Below, piece by piece: positions 48,940-60,869 of a stretch of DNA of 64,000 nt. Source of the DNA: Odobenus rosmarus divergens. Taxonomy: Eukaryota; Chordata; Mammalia; Carnivora; Odobenidae. Location: positions 417,523 to 481,522 of the forward strand of contig NW_004451523.1 in assembly GCF_000321225.1 (NCBI RefSeq). The letters are read 5' to 3'. The translations under genes were made by a program, and so were the position numbers. Positions within the stretch are counted from its first letter, which is position 1, and every line of letters begins with the position of its first letter. The notes beneath the pieces were generated by a model. It did no database searches. It was not told the DNA's origin and saw nothing but the letters and a program-made list of their open reading frames with translations.

Positions 48940-50260
48940 CAAAAGAGAAAGCTCTAGAGCAGTAAAGCTTCAAACAGACTAAAAGCGAAAACATAAGATA
49001 TCAATGTATGTGGGAGCAGATAAAGCAGTGCTTAGACATTTAGAACTTCAAAACACCTATAATTAAAAAAATAAAGGTGTAAAATGAATAATGTAGGCAT
49101 CTAACTCAAGAAACTAAAGAGGAGCAAACTGAACTTGACTAAACAGAAGAATGGAAATAATACAAAGAACACAAAACAAAGAAATGGAAAACAAACCTTA
49201 CAGAAAATTAGCAAGATCATAAACTGGCTTACTGAAAAGTTTAATAAAGTTGATAACCACCTACCATAGCTGATAAAGAAAAAAAGAGAAAATACAAATT
49301 ACCCAATACCGTAGATGAAAGTAGGGTTATCATGATAGATCATACCGGCCTTAAAAGTATAATATGAGACATTATCAATGTTTTTTACGCCAAGATGTAT
49401 TAAAAAAATTGAAAGTACTTTCAGTTATTTCAATAACTGAAACTTATTTCAATAAATAAGAAATTAATTTTTTATAAACTTGTAATCAAAAATACCCCTT
49501 TGCAAATACTTGTAGTCCAAATTGTTTCCCAGGTGCATTTACAAACATTTAATGGAGACATAATGCCAATTTAACACTAACTCTTTCAGAAAACACAGAG
49601 TGAGAGCACATTCTCAACTCATTTTATGAGGCTGGCATTACTCTAATGTTGATACCAAAAAATAAAAACATATGAAAGAAAAATAGAAAGGTTTATAGAC
49701 CAATATCCCTTGTGAACATAAGTAGAAAAACCTTCATAAAATATTAACAAATTGAATGCAGCAATTTCAAAAACGGATATTACATCATATACACCTGGAG
49801 TTTATGCCAATACAAAGTTGTTTTATCATCTGAAAAGCAATCAGTGTAACCTGTCACACGAGTGGAGTAAAGAAGAAAAGCCATATGATTATTTCAATAA
49901 ATGAAAAAAATTTGAAAAAATTCAACACGAATTCATTATTATAAAAAAAGGAAAAATTCTTTGTAACATAGGAATAGAAGTAAACTTACACAATTAGATA
50001 AATGACATCTGTGAAAAGCCTATAGCTAATATCATACTCAAAATTATGCATGCCATACAATTCCATTTACATGAACTCCAAGTATATACAAAATTAATCT
50101 ATGTTGATAGAAATCAAAATAATGATTGTCTCTTCAGAGAGGTGTGGGGTAAACAGATTGAGACAACAGAGCTGTTTTGAATCATGTTTCAGTGGTAGTT
50201 ACTCATTAAACTTGTTTTGTTGTATAAATTATGCCTCGATTAACAAAGAAAGAATGATAG
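48940..50260 (+). mobile_element. Ancient LINE-1 (L1M/L1ME-like), sense
   Basis: ORF2 blocks in order are CAGATAAAGCAGTGCTTAGA, TCAAGAAACTAAAGAGGAGC, TAATACAAAGAACACAAAAC, AGCTGATAAAGAAAAAAAGA near 49270, then CAATCAGTGTAACCTGTCAC near 49840. The 3' end has CTATGTTGATAGAAATCAAA near 50100 and ATAAATTATGCCTCGATTAA near 50225, matching the terminus of L1ME-type elements. It is full of stops and deletions. Confidence 0.8.
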
Positions 50261-50339
50261 TAAGAAAAACAAACAAAAAAGAGATGGAAGGAGAGTAAGA
50301 AAGAAGGAACTGAAAGGAGATTGTGATTAAGTTCTATGT

Positions 50340-52126
50340 TTAGCAGTTATTAAAAGAAAAAAGAAACCAGGGATAAAATAATGGCTCTACAGACCAATGA
50401 GAACATGCCAGAAACAGGCCTATAAACAGATGAAAACTGTTGGCTAATATTTTAAGACAAGCTAGAAGAAATTAATAAAATGACAGAGGCTATAATAAAC
50501 ACAATTCAAAGTAGAAAAACTCAGAAATGAGGTGGTAGAATTTAGTAAAGAACCATGAAATTTAAAATATTTCACACATGAAGTCTGAACTGGAAACTCA
50601 CAAGAGTTACCAAGAACAATGTATCATTTATTAATAGAAATAGAAGATAAAATGAAAGAGAAAACTTAAAATCAAAGAGAAGTGAAGAAAGTAAAGAGAA
50701 AGTTACAAATATAGAAGATAAGACACTCCCCCAGGTGTGTTATAAAAGCCCCTACAAAAGATAACCAAAGCAATGGAACAGAACACATATTTTTAAAAAT
50801 GTGATTCAGGAACATTTTTTTGAAATAAATAAAAATATTTGAAGCTACATGTTAAAATGGCATGCCAATAATCAACCCTGAGACATATTCTAGTAAAACT
50901 ACTATAGTTAAAAGATAAGGAAAAAAGATCCTTTGGTCATCATGCAAAAAAACCCATTCCTTACAAAGGAAAAAAACCCTTACTATCATCATATATTTAG
51001 ATAATATGCTATGTCAGAAGACAGTGGAATAACATATTTAAGATACTAAAGACAGAAAGAGTGAACCAAATATTTTATATCTAACGAAACTGACTTCCGA
51101 ATATAAAAGGCACAGGAGACCTGCTTTCAGTATGAACAAATTGAAGAAATATTGTCCTAATGTCCAATTATTGAAGAATCTACTAGAAAATGAGATTCAG
51201 AAAGTCAAGATGACAGAAGAGACTCTGATGTAAGGATTGGCAGCTCAGGTTTCTCAACATGGGAAAGGATACAGGATGGTGGGCCCTACAGTTAAGAATT
51301 CTGCCTTGAATTTGAACTGGAAGTATGAACTAACAATGTGCTTTAATTCTAGCTCTGTCTACTAACAAGTCTAGTCACAGTACTAATTCAATAGCAATAA
51401 AAGTAGAACCCAGGTTTGTGATCTCCAAAGACCATTCTAAATATTGATCCCAGTGCTGCTTGAAGAAATAGCTCAATCCAGGACAGGGGGGAAAAATGTA
51501 GAAAATGAACCTGGAATGTCCTATCAAAGAAGATAGTAAGGAAGGTCCTATCAAAAATAACTCAGAAGTGAACTTAAAGATGGAACATTTTGTATTAGTA
51601 AGAATAATAACTGCAAAGGACTGAAATACCTAAAAATACGTTTGCTTCAATGAGCTCATCATAATGCTTAAAACTTTAAAAAAATATATTTACTTAATGT
51701 TGGAAGATGCTAGATAACCACCTCATTGTTTTGAAAACCGGAAAACTAAGGAAAAAAGACCATTCATTTCCTATATGAACCATTCCACTGAATAGCTCTA
51801 TGCCAAGCGAGGAAATGTTTTTCTTTTATAACTGAGAAAAATGACAAAACTGTCACCATTTTACAATTCCTTATAAATTAATGCATCTAGACACTGATTG
51901 TCAAAGACTGGTAATATCACCAAAAAAGACAACCAAATATGATATACTTCCACTTGGTAGAACATACCACAACTTACAAAATAATTCTGCCAAAATACTC
52001 ACACCCGAAACTAAGCCTCTAGAGCTATTTACTACCCTGCAAGAAATATAGGACAGAGGATCATGTTTACCTGCATTAATAGGATAAAATCAGGAAAATC
52101 CAGACTTTGGAGAAACAGCATAGGAC
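50340..52126 (+). mobile_element. Probable HAL1- or L1-like ancient LINE, sense
   Basis: A-rich sense-strand DNA. Its blocks at 51060-51215 (ATATCTAACGAAACTGACTT, AACAAATTGAAGAAATATTG, AAGAATCTACTAGAAAATGA) resemble the ORF1-derived region of HAL1-type elements. The end near 52100 (GGAAAATCCAGACTTTGGAG) also looks like an old repeat. The family is assigned by general texture, so this is tentative. Confidence 0.45.
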
Positions 52127-52503
52127 TGCTATGGACTGAATGTTTGTGTCCAAAAATTTCATATGCTGAAGACCTAATCCTCAATGTAATGATATTTGGA
52201 GAGGGGACCTTTTGTGGATAATTAGGTTTAGATGAGGTTTAGATTGAGAGTGTAACTGCAACGATGAGATTAGTGCTCTTAAGAGAAGAAGAAGAACCAG
52301 CGCTACTCCCACCCACCCCTGACATATGAGAACACAACAAGGTGACTGCTGTCTGCAAGCCAGGAGGAGGACCCTCACCAGATACCAAATCTGTTGGCAC
52401 CCTGATCTTGGACATTCCAGCCTCCAGAACTGTGAGAAATAAATGTGTATTGTTTAAGCCCCCCAATATAGGGTATTTTGTTATAAAAGTGAGAACTAAG
52501 ACA
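52127..52503 (+). mobile_element. Solo LTR, MaLR/ERVL-type
   Basis: The element starts TGCTATGGACTGAATGTTTG and ends GAGAACTAAGACA, the TG...CA form of an LTR. Internal phrases TCCAAAAATTTCATATGCTG, CTGATCTTGGACATTCCAGC, CTCCAGAACTGTGAGAAATA (with AATAAA as polyadenylation signal) and TAGGGTATTTTGTTATAAAA are typical of mammalian MaLR-class LTRs. The length of 377 bp fits. No internal retroviral genes or partner LTR are present, so it is a recombined solo LTR. A five-base target duplication is not evident. Confidence 0.88.
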
Positions 52504-52965
52504 AGAAAAAATGATCTAGTTTCCTCAATAAATAAATTTAAAGGGGAGAAGAAGTGTTGGAAGAGAAACTCTTATACAGACTTAAAAGATATTACCTAAT
52601 TATAATGGTTGGAATTTCTTTATATCCTGTTTCAAACATACTGTAACAGATTAAAACCATTTATAATATACATGAGCTGATTAGACTTTTGAAAAGAGAC
52701 TGGGTATTTTGTAACATTAGGGATTCTTCTTATTTTTAGGGGTAGAAGTGGTTGTGTTCTTTAAAGGGGATCTTTCAGAGATACATACCAAAATGTACAT
52801 GGATGAAATTACATCTGTTGGGGATTTGCTTCAGAAATACTATGGGAGGGGTAAGTTGGTAGGGGTTTAGAGGGAACCAAATTGGTGATTGTTGCAGTTG
52901 GGGGATGGCTACATGGTGGATCACTGTACGTTCTTTACCTTTGCACATGTCTCAACTTTTCCATA
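52504..52965. other. Unassigned DNA, possibly old LINE-1 3' end on its right side
   Basis: The interval 52860-52980 (GGGGGATGGCTACATGGTGG, TTTACCTTTGCACATGTCTC, TCCATAATGAAGAATTTTC) resembles the terminus of an ancient LINE but is too diverged to name. Confidence 0.4.
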
Positions 52966-52977
52966 ATGAAGAATTTT

Positions 52978-53168
52978 CTTTTAAAGATCTTTTTTAAATT
53001 TATTTGACAGAAAGAGAGCTCAAGCAAGGAGAGTGGCAGGCAGAGGGAGAGGGAGAAGCAGGCTCCCCGCTGAGCAAGGAGCCTGATGCAGGACTCGATT
53101 CCAGGACCCTGGGATCATGACCTGAGTCAAAGGCAGATGCTCAACTGACTGAGCCACCCAGGGGCCCC
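52978..53168 (-). mobile_element. CAN-SINE, full length, antisense
   Basis: Reverse complement of a SINE from TTTAAATTTATTTGACAG through GGATCATGACCTGAGTCAAA to GACTGAGCCACCCAGGGGCC. The short duplications TGAAGAATTTT at 52967-52977 and 53169-53179 are identical. Confidence 0.96.
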
Positions 53169-53179
53169 TGAAGAATTTT

Positions 53180-54100
53180 TAATTACAAATGCACACGCAC
53201 AAGGCTAATACAAAGAAGTAATGCTATAAGCATCTTTTAAAATGGCATTCTAGAAATATTTTTAAAAGGCTAGAACATTGCTTGAAAGACCTCTACTGGA
53301 TATTGTTTTTGACTGTGAGTTATGTTCCACAGATAATCAAAACAGACAGCTTTGATTTCCTTATTTGAAGAGGGGCCATACCACAAAATGAGAATTATAT
53401 TCTTTTAAACTCCTTGTCTGTTTTTAAGGCAGTTCTCTTTCTGGGAACTGTGTGCCTAAAGAATGACTCAAAACTTGGTTCTTATTACAACTAAAAGGTG
53501 CTAGTAATTATCCTAAAAGAGAATTTTCTTGCCACAGGTTATGATCTATATGGAGAAGCAAATGAAATCTTTAAAACTAATATATTGTCTGTCCTTGCTA
53601 TCAGTTATTTCCCATCTAAGAACAGGATTTACCCCTAGCCAAGCACTAGATAAAACCCTGCCTTTAAGCCCAACAGTTTTGGCAGCACCTACTCTGTAGA
53701 AGTCTGAGAAAAGGGCACTATTGCTTTCATTTAATTCATCAGTGAGTTAGGTAGTAACTATATACCAGATATCACAAATGGCAAGGCAAAGATATTAAAG
53801 AAGAATACAATCTCGATTCAATTACTTCCTTGAAGAACATTTCTATCAGGTTAACAAATAAACAAGTCAAGCTATTGGACAAAGCAATTAGCCATGCTAT
53901 GCCTCAGGTTTGGTGGCTCCCAGACATTTACTGGTGCTCTCAGACTTAGATCACCCTCTGAACAGCTGCTCTGTTATCAAATATATGCTTTGAAGGGTAA
54001 ACTCTTCTGAGATAATGTTTAGAAAATGTTCAGGTAATTATTCTTCAACAACATGAAAGCATGTCTAAAACAACACAAGAGAGGACTTTTTGGTATGTGG
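53180..54100. other. Unassigned DNA
   Basis: No repeat or exon recognised between the SINE and the small tandem duplication. Confidence 0.4.
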
Positions 54101-54180
54101 CTAGGTGCTCCCGGAAATAATCCCGGTTATAGAAAAAAGGCTGGGTGCTCCCAGAAATAATCCCGGTTATAGAAAAAAGG
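54101..54180 (+). repeat. Tandem duplication of a 40-bp unit
   Basis: CTAGGTGCTCCCGGAAATAA with TCCCGGTTATAGAAAAAAGG occurs at 54101-54140, then again at 54141-54180 with two substitutions (CTAGG/CTGGG and CCGG/CCAG). Both changes are transitions, and the second is at a CpG. The unit is not repeated elsewhere in the window as far as I can see. Confidence 0.97.
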
Positions 54181-54235
54181 ATGCATCCACAAGAGCAATC
54201 CGGGATGAGTAATCTAAAGATGGGTTGATTTTCAG

Positions 54236-54458
54236 GGCGCCTGGGTGGCTCAGTCAGTTAAGCGTCCACCTCTTGATTTTGACTCAGGTCGTGATCTCAG
54301 GGTCGTGAGATTGAGCCCTGTATAGGGCTCCCTGCTGGCCGTGGAGCCTGCTTAAGATTCTCTCTCTATATATATTGCTCTGCTTCTCCCCAGACTCCCT
54401 CCATGATGCATGCATGCACGTGCTCTCGATCTCTCTCTAAAAATTAAAAAAAAAAAAA
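54236..54458 (+). mobile_element. CAN-SINE, older group, with AT-repeat in body
   Basis: The head GGCGCCTGGGTGGCTCAG is intact. The middle GTCCACCTCTTGATTTTGAC and CTCAGGGTCGTGAGATTGAG mark an older group. The body has a TATATATAT run and an ATGCATGCATGCAC run before the poly-A tail. Duplications ATGGGTTGATTTTCAG at 54220-54235 and 54459-54474 are identical. Confidence 0.97.
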
Positions 54459-54559
54459 ATGGGTTGATTTTCAGAGTCATCAGTATCTTTACTTCCGATG
54501 TCAAAAAGACTTTCCACCCCAGTTAACATAATAGTACCACTGCATCTTTACCCACTGGC

Positions 54560-54960
54560 TTCTTGCTCCCAGCAATCTGGACTCACAGGCCCTGGCATTC
54601 ATTTCTGCATTTTCTCATCTGCCTATAATGCTCTTCACCCAAAATCCACATGGCTGCCTCTCACCTCTTTCAGATCTTTGCTCAATCCTTACCTCCTCAA
54701 GTGAGATCGTACATGAAAAGCCACAGAAAGATTGCAAAGCTGGACTCCTCTAATATTCCTGCTTTAGTTTTCTCTAAGGTACTCACTGTCATCAGAGATA
54801 GGAGATAATTTGTCTACTTATTTACTGTTGGTCTTCCCTCTCTAGAATTTATCCTCTATGAGGGATTTTTGTCTTTTATGTTCACTGCTTTATCCCTAGC
54901 ATCTGAACAATGTCTAGCACATAGGAGTTGTTTAGTAAATACTTGATTTACTAAAGATTC
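54560..54960 (+). mobile_element. L2 LINE 3' end
   Basis: Blocks in order are CTGCCTATAATGCTCTTCAC, ATGGCTGCCTCTCACCTCTT, TCAGATCTTTGCTCAATCCT, CTCTAGAATTTATCCTCTAT, TTCACTGCTTTATCCCTAGC, ACAATGTCTAGCACATAGGA and TTTAGTAAATACTTGATTTA. This is a clear L2 3' terminus. Confidence 0.9.
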
Positions 54961-55059
54961 TCTGCTCAACAACTGGTGTAGATAGTTCTGGGGGAATAAC
55001 CCCTGATTTTTAGAAACTTAGTAGTAGAAAAAGATCTGTTAGGCCTGACATTAAAAAAC

Positions 55060-55290
55060 AAGGGTTTTGAATTGGAAGGACCAAGATTTAGTTCTGACTC
55101 CACCCAAAGTGGACCTTTGCTGACTTAATTAACTTCTCTAAGCTCTGTCACCTCATTTGTAATAGGAGAATGGTGGTGCCTCCTGCCTAATCAGATCCTT
55201 ATGAGGATTAATGAGATCAAGTAGGCAATATGCTTCATGGAATTGCCAGGAACACAGTAAGATCTGTAAGTGATAGTTCTATTATCACTG
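55060..55290 (-). mobile_element. MIR SINE, antisense
   Basis: The reverse complement of MIR is readable from TTTAGTTCTGACTCCACCCA through TTAATTAACTTCTCTAAGCT, CTCATTTGTAATAGGAGAAT, TTATGAGGATTAATGAGATC and AATTGCCAGGAACACAGTAA to GATAGTTCTATTATC. Confidence 0.85.
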
Positions 55291-55737
55291 CCCACCACTG
55301 CTTCTTCAGCCTTCCTGGTATGTTGACAGAGTATGAAAAGACCTGGTACCTGTTCCTTGTACAGAGAAGTGAAGGAGAACGATTCCTTTCTTTCCTATAC
55401 CCTTGCATAATTATGAGACAACACAGGACCCATTTATAAACTAAAACTAATATCATTATGTCAGTCTCCCAGGACAGTAAGCCAGTGCCCAGTGGGGTGA
55501 CCACGTTACCCATTCTTCCTTACTCATCTGTGCAGTTGATCTCACTTGGCTTAGGAGGAAGCTTGCAGTAACCCCCGCCAAGAGAAGTCCTCTTGCTTCA
55601 TTTATGTAGAGAGAAAAACATCCTTTTACCCTGGCACCATGTAAGAGATGAACAGTAAAGGATTTCATCCTTCATTCTTGAGTCTATTTCACGTGACTGC
55701 TTCGTATTCCACGACATATATTTCATGTATATGTATA

Positions 55738-55762
55738 CACACACACACACACACACACACAC
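55738..55762. repeat. (AC)n microsatellite
   Basis: A pure AC run of about 25 bp is preceded by ATGTATATGTATAC. It is likely polymorphic. The minus strand read-through gives the Cys-Val alternation of an otherwise meaningless frame. Confidence 0.95.
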
Positions 55763-57865
55763 AGAGAGGCATGCATGCAGGCACACATCTTCCTGGCATC
55801 TAGTTAACAGACATATCACAGTCCCCAGCTAAGCAAAGAGGTCTGCTGAAAATAATAAATCCATTTAATTCAACTTCCCCTTCTTCCAACTACAAATAAA
55901 GCTGGAGTTATCAGTAAAGCTAATACCACAATTCACGTCTGAGTTGTTGTTCTAATGTTCTGTTGCGTCTCCAAGGTCTGTGCAGACAGGAACAGGTCAT
56001 TTATTAATTTCCTCTCTCTCTAATGCTAATGCCAACAAGCTTTGGGACCAAAGTCCTCCCTCCCTGGCTCAATTGCCAACGTGGCAGTTCAGGCTATTTT
56101 GAGACACCGCTAGGTTTGGACTTGTGGGTGGAAGTGAAGGGTCTGATGAGGTCGTTCCTTATGCACATTCTATGATCAGAACGGCCTTTCAGTGAGTCAG
56201 CAATTGAGACCTGGCCCCATCTGAGGTGGGCCTGCGGGGCCTTTCTTTCAGTTGCCTCTATGACCATTGCTTCTTTCTTCTCTTAATACCATTGTCCTTT
56301 TGGAGTATAGCAAAAAGGTCACATGCTAAATGACAGTCTATACACAGAATAAGAATTGCACATTTATGACTTAATTTAGTTCATATAGGCAGAATCAAGA
56401 ACATAAAGCATCTCAGTATTAAATACGAGGCCAAGAGAGCATACCAGCTTAAATGAACTGCCAAGGATCATCATCATAAATCTTCTCTTGCTTTTGCCTT
56501 TTTATTGTGCAATGTTGGATTTTGTAACATTAGTCTCCAGAACAAACTAAAATCTCAAGAGAAAGATCTATTTTCAGTTAAAACCTTCCACAAGTAATTG
56601 CAGTTTTTGGAATCCAAATCATCCTCTTCACTTCTACCTCCTTCCTCCACCCCCACTGGAACTTAACGTGAAGTGTAACAAATTTTATTACCCCAATAAG
56701 GAAGAATAAATCCCCTTCGTTCATCATTAAAAGGCCTTTGAGGGGTCTTCCATCCCTTCTAAAAAGCACAAAGAATACTCCCATGCCAATGACTTTGCTC
56801 CAGGCAATGGAAAGTCAGAGGAATTCAGAATGGTAAGAGGACAAACTGGTATTTTTTTTCTCTTAAAACGAAGAACTGTGGTATTTCCACCTTCAGGGTA
56901 ATTGTGTTGTCAAAGCAGCCAACTGCTCTTAGAAAAAGGTAATTCAACACAAGAACAAGTATCAGCTCATACAAAACATGGAAGAGAAGCTTAGAAATAC
57001 AAATGACACATTTTCAGGCACCGATGGGCTCTGAGAAGACAATGTAAGTCCCAAAGTCATGCTGATCCCTAAGATCAAACTACTAGGAAGTCCCTAAAAC
57101 TAGGAACCAGACAGTAACTATGGTCAAAAATGTGAAGACAGTTCCTTTTCTCTCATCTCCTGTAGCTTATATATACACTCCAGATTTGTTTTTAAATTGA
57201 TCTCTACTCTTACTATGTCCTGAATTCTCTCTCATGACAACCTCACTTTACTAATTTACATAATTTTTCACCACTCTAATTTTTTTTCTCTATATATCAT
57301 TGCACTTTCATTTCTAAAGGCAGGGGGATTTTCGGCACCTCTCAATCAAGACTAAGTTCTTTACCTGCATGGTTTTTATCCTATTTACAACTATTTCCTT
57401 TAGGAAGATATCAGCTCCATTGTTTCCTATTTCTAGCATTTAATATCTCTCTTATTATTATCATCAGCTTTTACTCCTAATCCTAAAAGCACATACAGAT
57501 TTTTCCATTAAAAAATACTCCTCTCAGTCATGTAGACTCATTGAGAGACACCGTAATTTATGTATAATTGCTTTATAATTTCATGTTTCTGTGTCCTCTT
57601 TCATTTTGAAATCTGGCTTCATAGGCTACCCTTCCAACTTTTTTCTCTCAGGGGTCCCCAGTAAAAACCTATGACTTTTAACAATTTTCATCCTCATGTC
57701 CTTAAATAATGGGGACCATTAGTATCTTGCCTATTTGAATTCAAAAATAAGAAGTCATTAACAGAGCTTTTCTTTTACTCCTTACAGTGACCTATGCAAA
57801 TGGAATAAAATACATTATTTCCATTTTCCCCTTCATGAATCTGAATTATGGACGCTTTGGATCAC
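55763..57865. other. Unassigned single-copy DNA
   Basis: No repeat or exon recognised across about 2.1 kb. Frames are short. The interval 56020-56260 is less AT-rich than the rest. Confidence 0.4.
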
Positions 57866-57879
57866 CTATTTCATCACCT

Positions 57880-58235
57880 TACCTTGAATTAATTTTAGAT
57901 TTATGAAAAGTTGGAAAGAAAATATACAGAGTCCACAAAAGCCTTCAACCAGCCTCTTCTAATATTAACTTCCTATACAATCACAATATATTTGTCAAAG
58001 CTAAGAAATTAACATCAGTAACATGAAAGTGAGAGGAATTCTTTTGGCAGGAGCTCCTGCAAAGTTTCTTCTGAGTGGAGATAAACTGCACAGATGAATA
58101 GGGAGGAATGGGTAAGGGTCGTCACCCCACTCCGGTATTGGCCCCTGTCCTTACAATACTGACATATTGACATCACTTTTAATTTATATAAAGGTCCTAT
58201 ATGTTGTCTCATAATTATTTGTGGTAAAAAAAAGA
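57880..58235. mobile_element. Possible LINE-1-derived fragment
   Basis: TTTATGAAAAGTTGGAAAGA, ATATACAGAGTCCACAAAAG, TCCTATACAATCACAATATA and GCTAAGAAATTAACATCAGT resemble a widely found old mammalian repeat associated with LINE-1 3' regions. The orientation and family are uncertain. Confidence 0.4.
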
Positions 58236-59633
58236 GGGACGGGAATTGAAATCATACAAAGTATGTCCTCTGACCATACTGGAACTAAATTAAAAGTCAA
58301 TAACGGAGTAATAGGGAAATCTTCAGATCATTTCTAAATAATTAATAAAGAGAATGTTTCAAGGGAAATTAGAAAATGTTTTGAACTGAAATTACACATA
58401 TCAAAATTTGTGAGATGCAGTTAAAGTAGAACTTAGATGAAAATTTATAGCATCACATGTTCATATTAGAAAAGATCAACAATCTAAGATCAATGACATA
58501 AGATTCCACCTTAAAAAACTAGAGTAGAAAGTGTAATTTAAGCCTAAAGCAAGCAAAATAAAATAATAAAAATTAGAGCAGAGACCAATGAAATTGAAAA
58601 CAAGAAAACAATACAGAAAATAAACATATCCAAAAGTTGTTCTTTTTTCCCCCCTTTCTTCTTTTTTAAAGATCAATGAAATTGATTAACCTCTAGTCAG
58701 ACTAAGGAAAAAAAGAGAAAAGACACAAATCAGTAATATAAAAACAATGAAAGAAGAGTTATCACTACCATTCCTATGGACACTTAAAGGAATATTATGA
58801 ACAATTCTATGCCCACAAATTTGATAACTTAGATAAAATGGATCAATTGTTTGAAAGACACAAACTACCAAAACTCTTATAAGGAGAAACAGATAATCTA
58901 AGGGCACATATATCTACTAAAGAAATTAAATCGATATTCAATAGCTTTCTAAAAAAGGAACCACCAGGCCTGGGTGGTTCCCCTGGTAAATTCTATCAAA
59001 CCTTTAAAGAAAAAAAAATGATAGCAATTCTCTGCAATCTCTTCCCAAAAGTAGAACCAATTCCTAACTCATTCTATGAAGCCAGCATTACTCTAATACC
59101 AAAACAAGATGCAGACATTAAAGAAACAAATACTATAAGCCAATAACTCTCTTGAACACAAATGCAAAAATCCTTAATACGATATTATCAAATAGAGTTC
59201 AACATGAATAAAAAGAATTATACACCATGACCAGGTGAGATTTATTCCAGTTATGCAAGGTGAGTTCAAGACTCAAATTGAATCATGTAGTCTATCACAT
59301 CAACAAGCTAAAAAAAAAAAATCATATGATATCAATTGGTGTAGAGAAAACATTTGACAAATATCTAACACCAATCATAATAGAAACCTCAGCAAACCAG
59401 AAATAGAGAACTTCCTCAAATTTATAAGGAACATCTACAAAAAATTGTATAACTAACATCATGCCTAAAGTGAAAAGACTGAATGCCTTCCTAAGATTGG
59501 GAATAAAGCAAGGGTATCCTCTTTATCACTCCTATTTAAAATTGTAATGGAAGTCCTAACTAACGCAATAAGACAAGAAAAGGAAATAAAATATATACAC
59601 ATAGGGAAGGAAGACATAAAACTATCTTTATTT

Positions 59634-59822
59634 GGGGCACCTGGGTGGTTCAGTCAGTTAAGTATCTGCTTTTGGCTCAGGTCATGATTCCAGCGATCTG
59701 GTATCCGGCCCCACATCGGGCTCAGCATGGAGTCTGCTTCTCCCTCTCCCTCTGCCTGCTTCTTCCCCTGCTTGTGCACCCCACCCCCGTCAAATAAGTA
59801 AATAAAATCTTTAAAAAAAAAC
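59634..59822 (+). mobile_element. CAN-SINE, full length, inside the LINE-1
   Basis: The head reads GGGGCACCTGGGTGGTTCAG, the middle TCTGCTTTTGGCTCAGGTCA, and the tail AAATAAGTAAATAAAATC plus poly-A. Duplications CTATCTTTATTT at 59622-59633 and 59823-59834 are identical. The insertion post-dates the LINE-1. Confidence 0.97.
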
Positions 59823-60029
59823 CTATCTTTATTTGTAGATGAATATGTCCATGCAGAAAATGCCAATGAATTTACAAAATAACTTCATGAAATTAATAAA
59901 CAAGTATAGCAAGATTGAAGGATATAAGTCAATATATAAAACTCAATTGTTTTCCTATTGTTTTCATTGCTACCGGCACTGAACAGTTAAACTTTGAAAG
60001 GAAAAATAAATAAATAAAATATATACAAA

Positions 60030-60080
60030 AATATATACATATATATACACACATATATACACACATATGTATATATAATT
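60030..60080. repeat. AT/AC-rich simple repeat
   Basis: Alternating TATACATATATATACACACA-type dinucleotides lie inside the LINE-1 ORF2 remnant. Confidence 0.85.
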
Positions 60081-60869
60081 TACTATATCACCTAAAATGG
60101 AATACAAAGGTATAACATTAAATACACAAACATACACACATGATCTGTACAAGAAAAACTATAAAACCATGATGAAAGAAATCAAAGAAGATCAAATAAA
60201 TGGAAAGATATTCTATGCACATGGATAGGAAGAGTCAATATTGTAAAGATGCCAGTTCTTCCTAATTTGATCTGATCCATGCAATTCCAATCAAGATCCT
60301 AATAAGTTTTTTTTTTTTTTTGCAAATTTTGACTGATTCTAAAGTTTATATGGATAGGTAAAAGACCTGGAATCACCATTACAAACACTGAAGACAAAAA
60401 AATGTTGAAGACCTCATACTACCTAATTTTAGGACTTACTGTAAGATTACTATAACCAAGACAGCCTGGTATCAGCCAAAGAGTAGGCACATACATCAGG
60501 GAAATAGAATAGAGCACCCAGAAATAGACTCACACAAATATAATTGACTGATTTTTGATGAAGAAACAAAGTCAACTCAGTAGAGGAAATCTAGTCTTTT
60601 CAACAAATGGCACTGGAACAACTGGACATTTATATACCAAAAAACTCAAAAAACAAAGAATTTTAGCACAGATGTGACATCTCATACATACACACAAACA
60701 CACGAAAGATCTAAAATAATTGATCAACAACTTGTGGAATGATGGTAAGAAAAGTTAAATAATTTGAAGATTGTATGTTATTTTGGAAAGAGGTAACAAT
60801 ATTAAATAAATTGTTCATTTAAAGGTAATCATTAAAAGTAAGAGAAATAAGATGTATTGCTTATATGGC

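Larger units (their letters stand above)
58240..60690 (+). mobile_element. Decayed LINE-1 ORF2 region, sense, split by a SINE
   Basis: ORF2 blocks occur in order: GGAACTAAATTAAAAGTCAA (58281), CAGACTAAGGAAAAAAAGAG (58700), the AGGCCTGGGTGGTTCCCCTG block with TTCTATCAAACCTTTAAAGA (58970-59010), GGGAATAAAGCAAGGGTATC (59499), AGTCAATATATAAAACTCAA (59930) and a [18 protein letters not shown] stretch (60139). It ends near 60670 in ORF2 without a 3' UTR, so the 3' part was deleted or replaced. Many stops show it is inactive. Confidence 0.9.

Noticed and set aside
52127..52503. LTR considered as one end of an intact provirus
   Set aside because: No second copy of the LTR, primer-binding site or retroviral gene lies within reach. 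It is a solo LTR.
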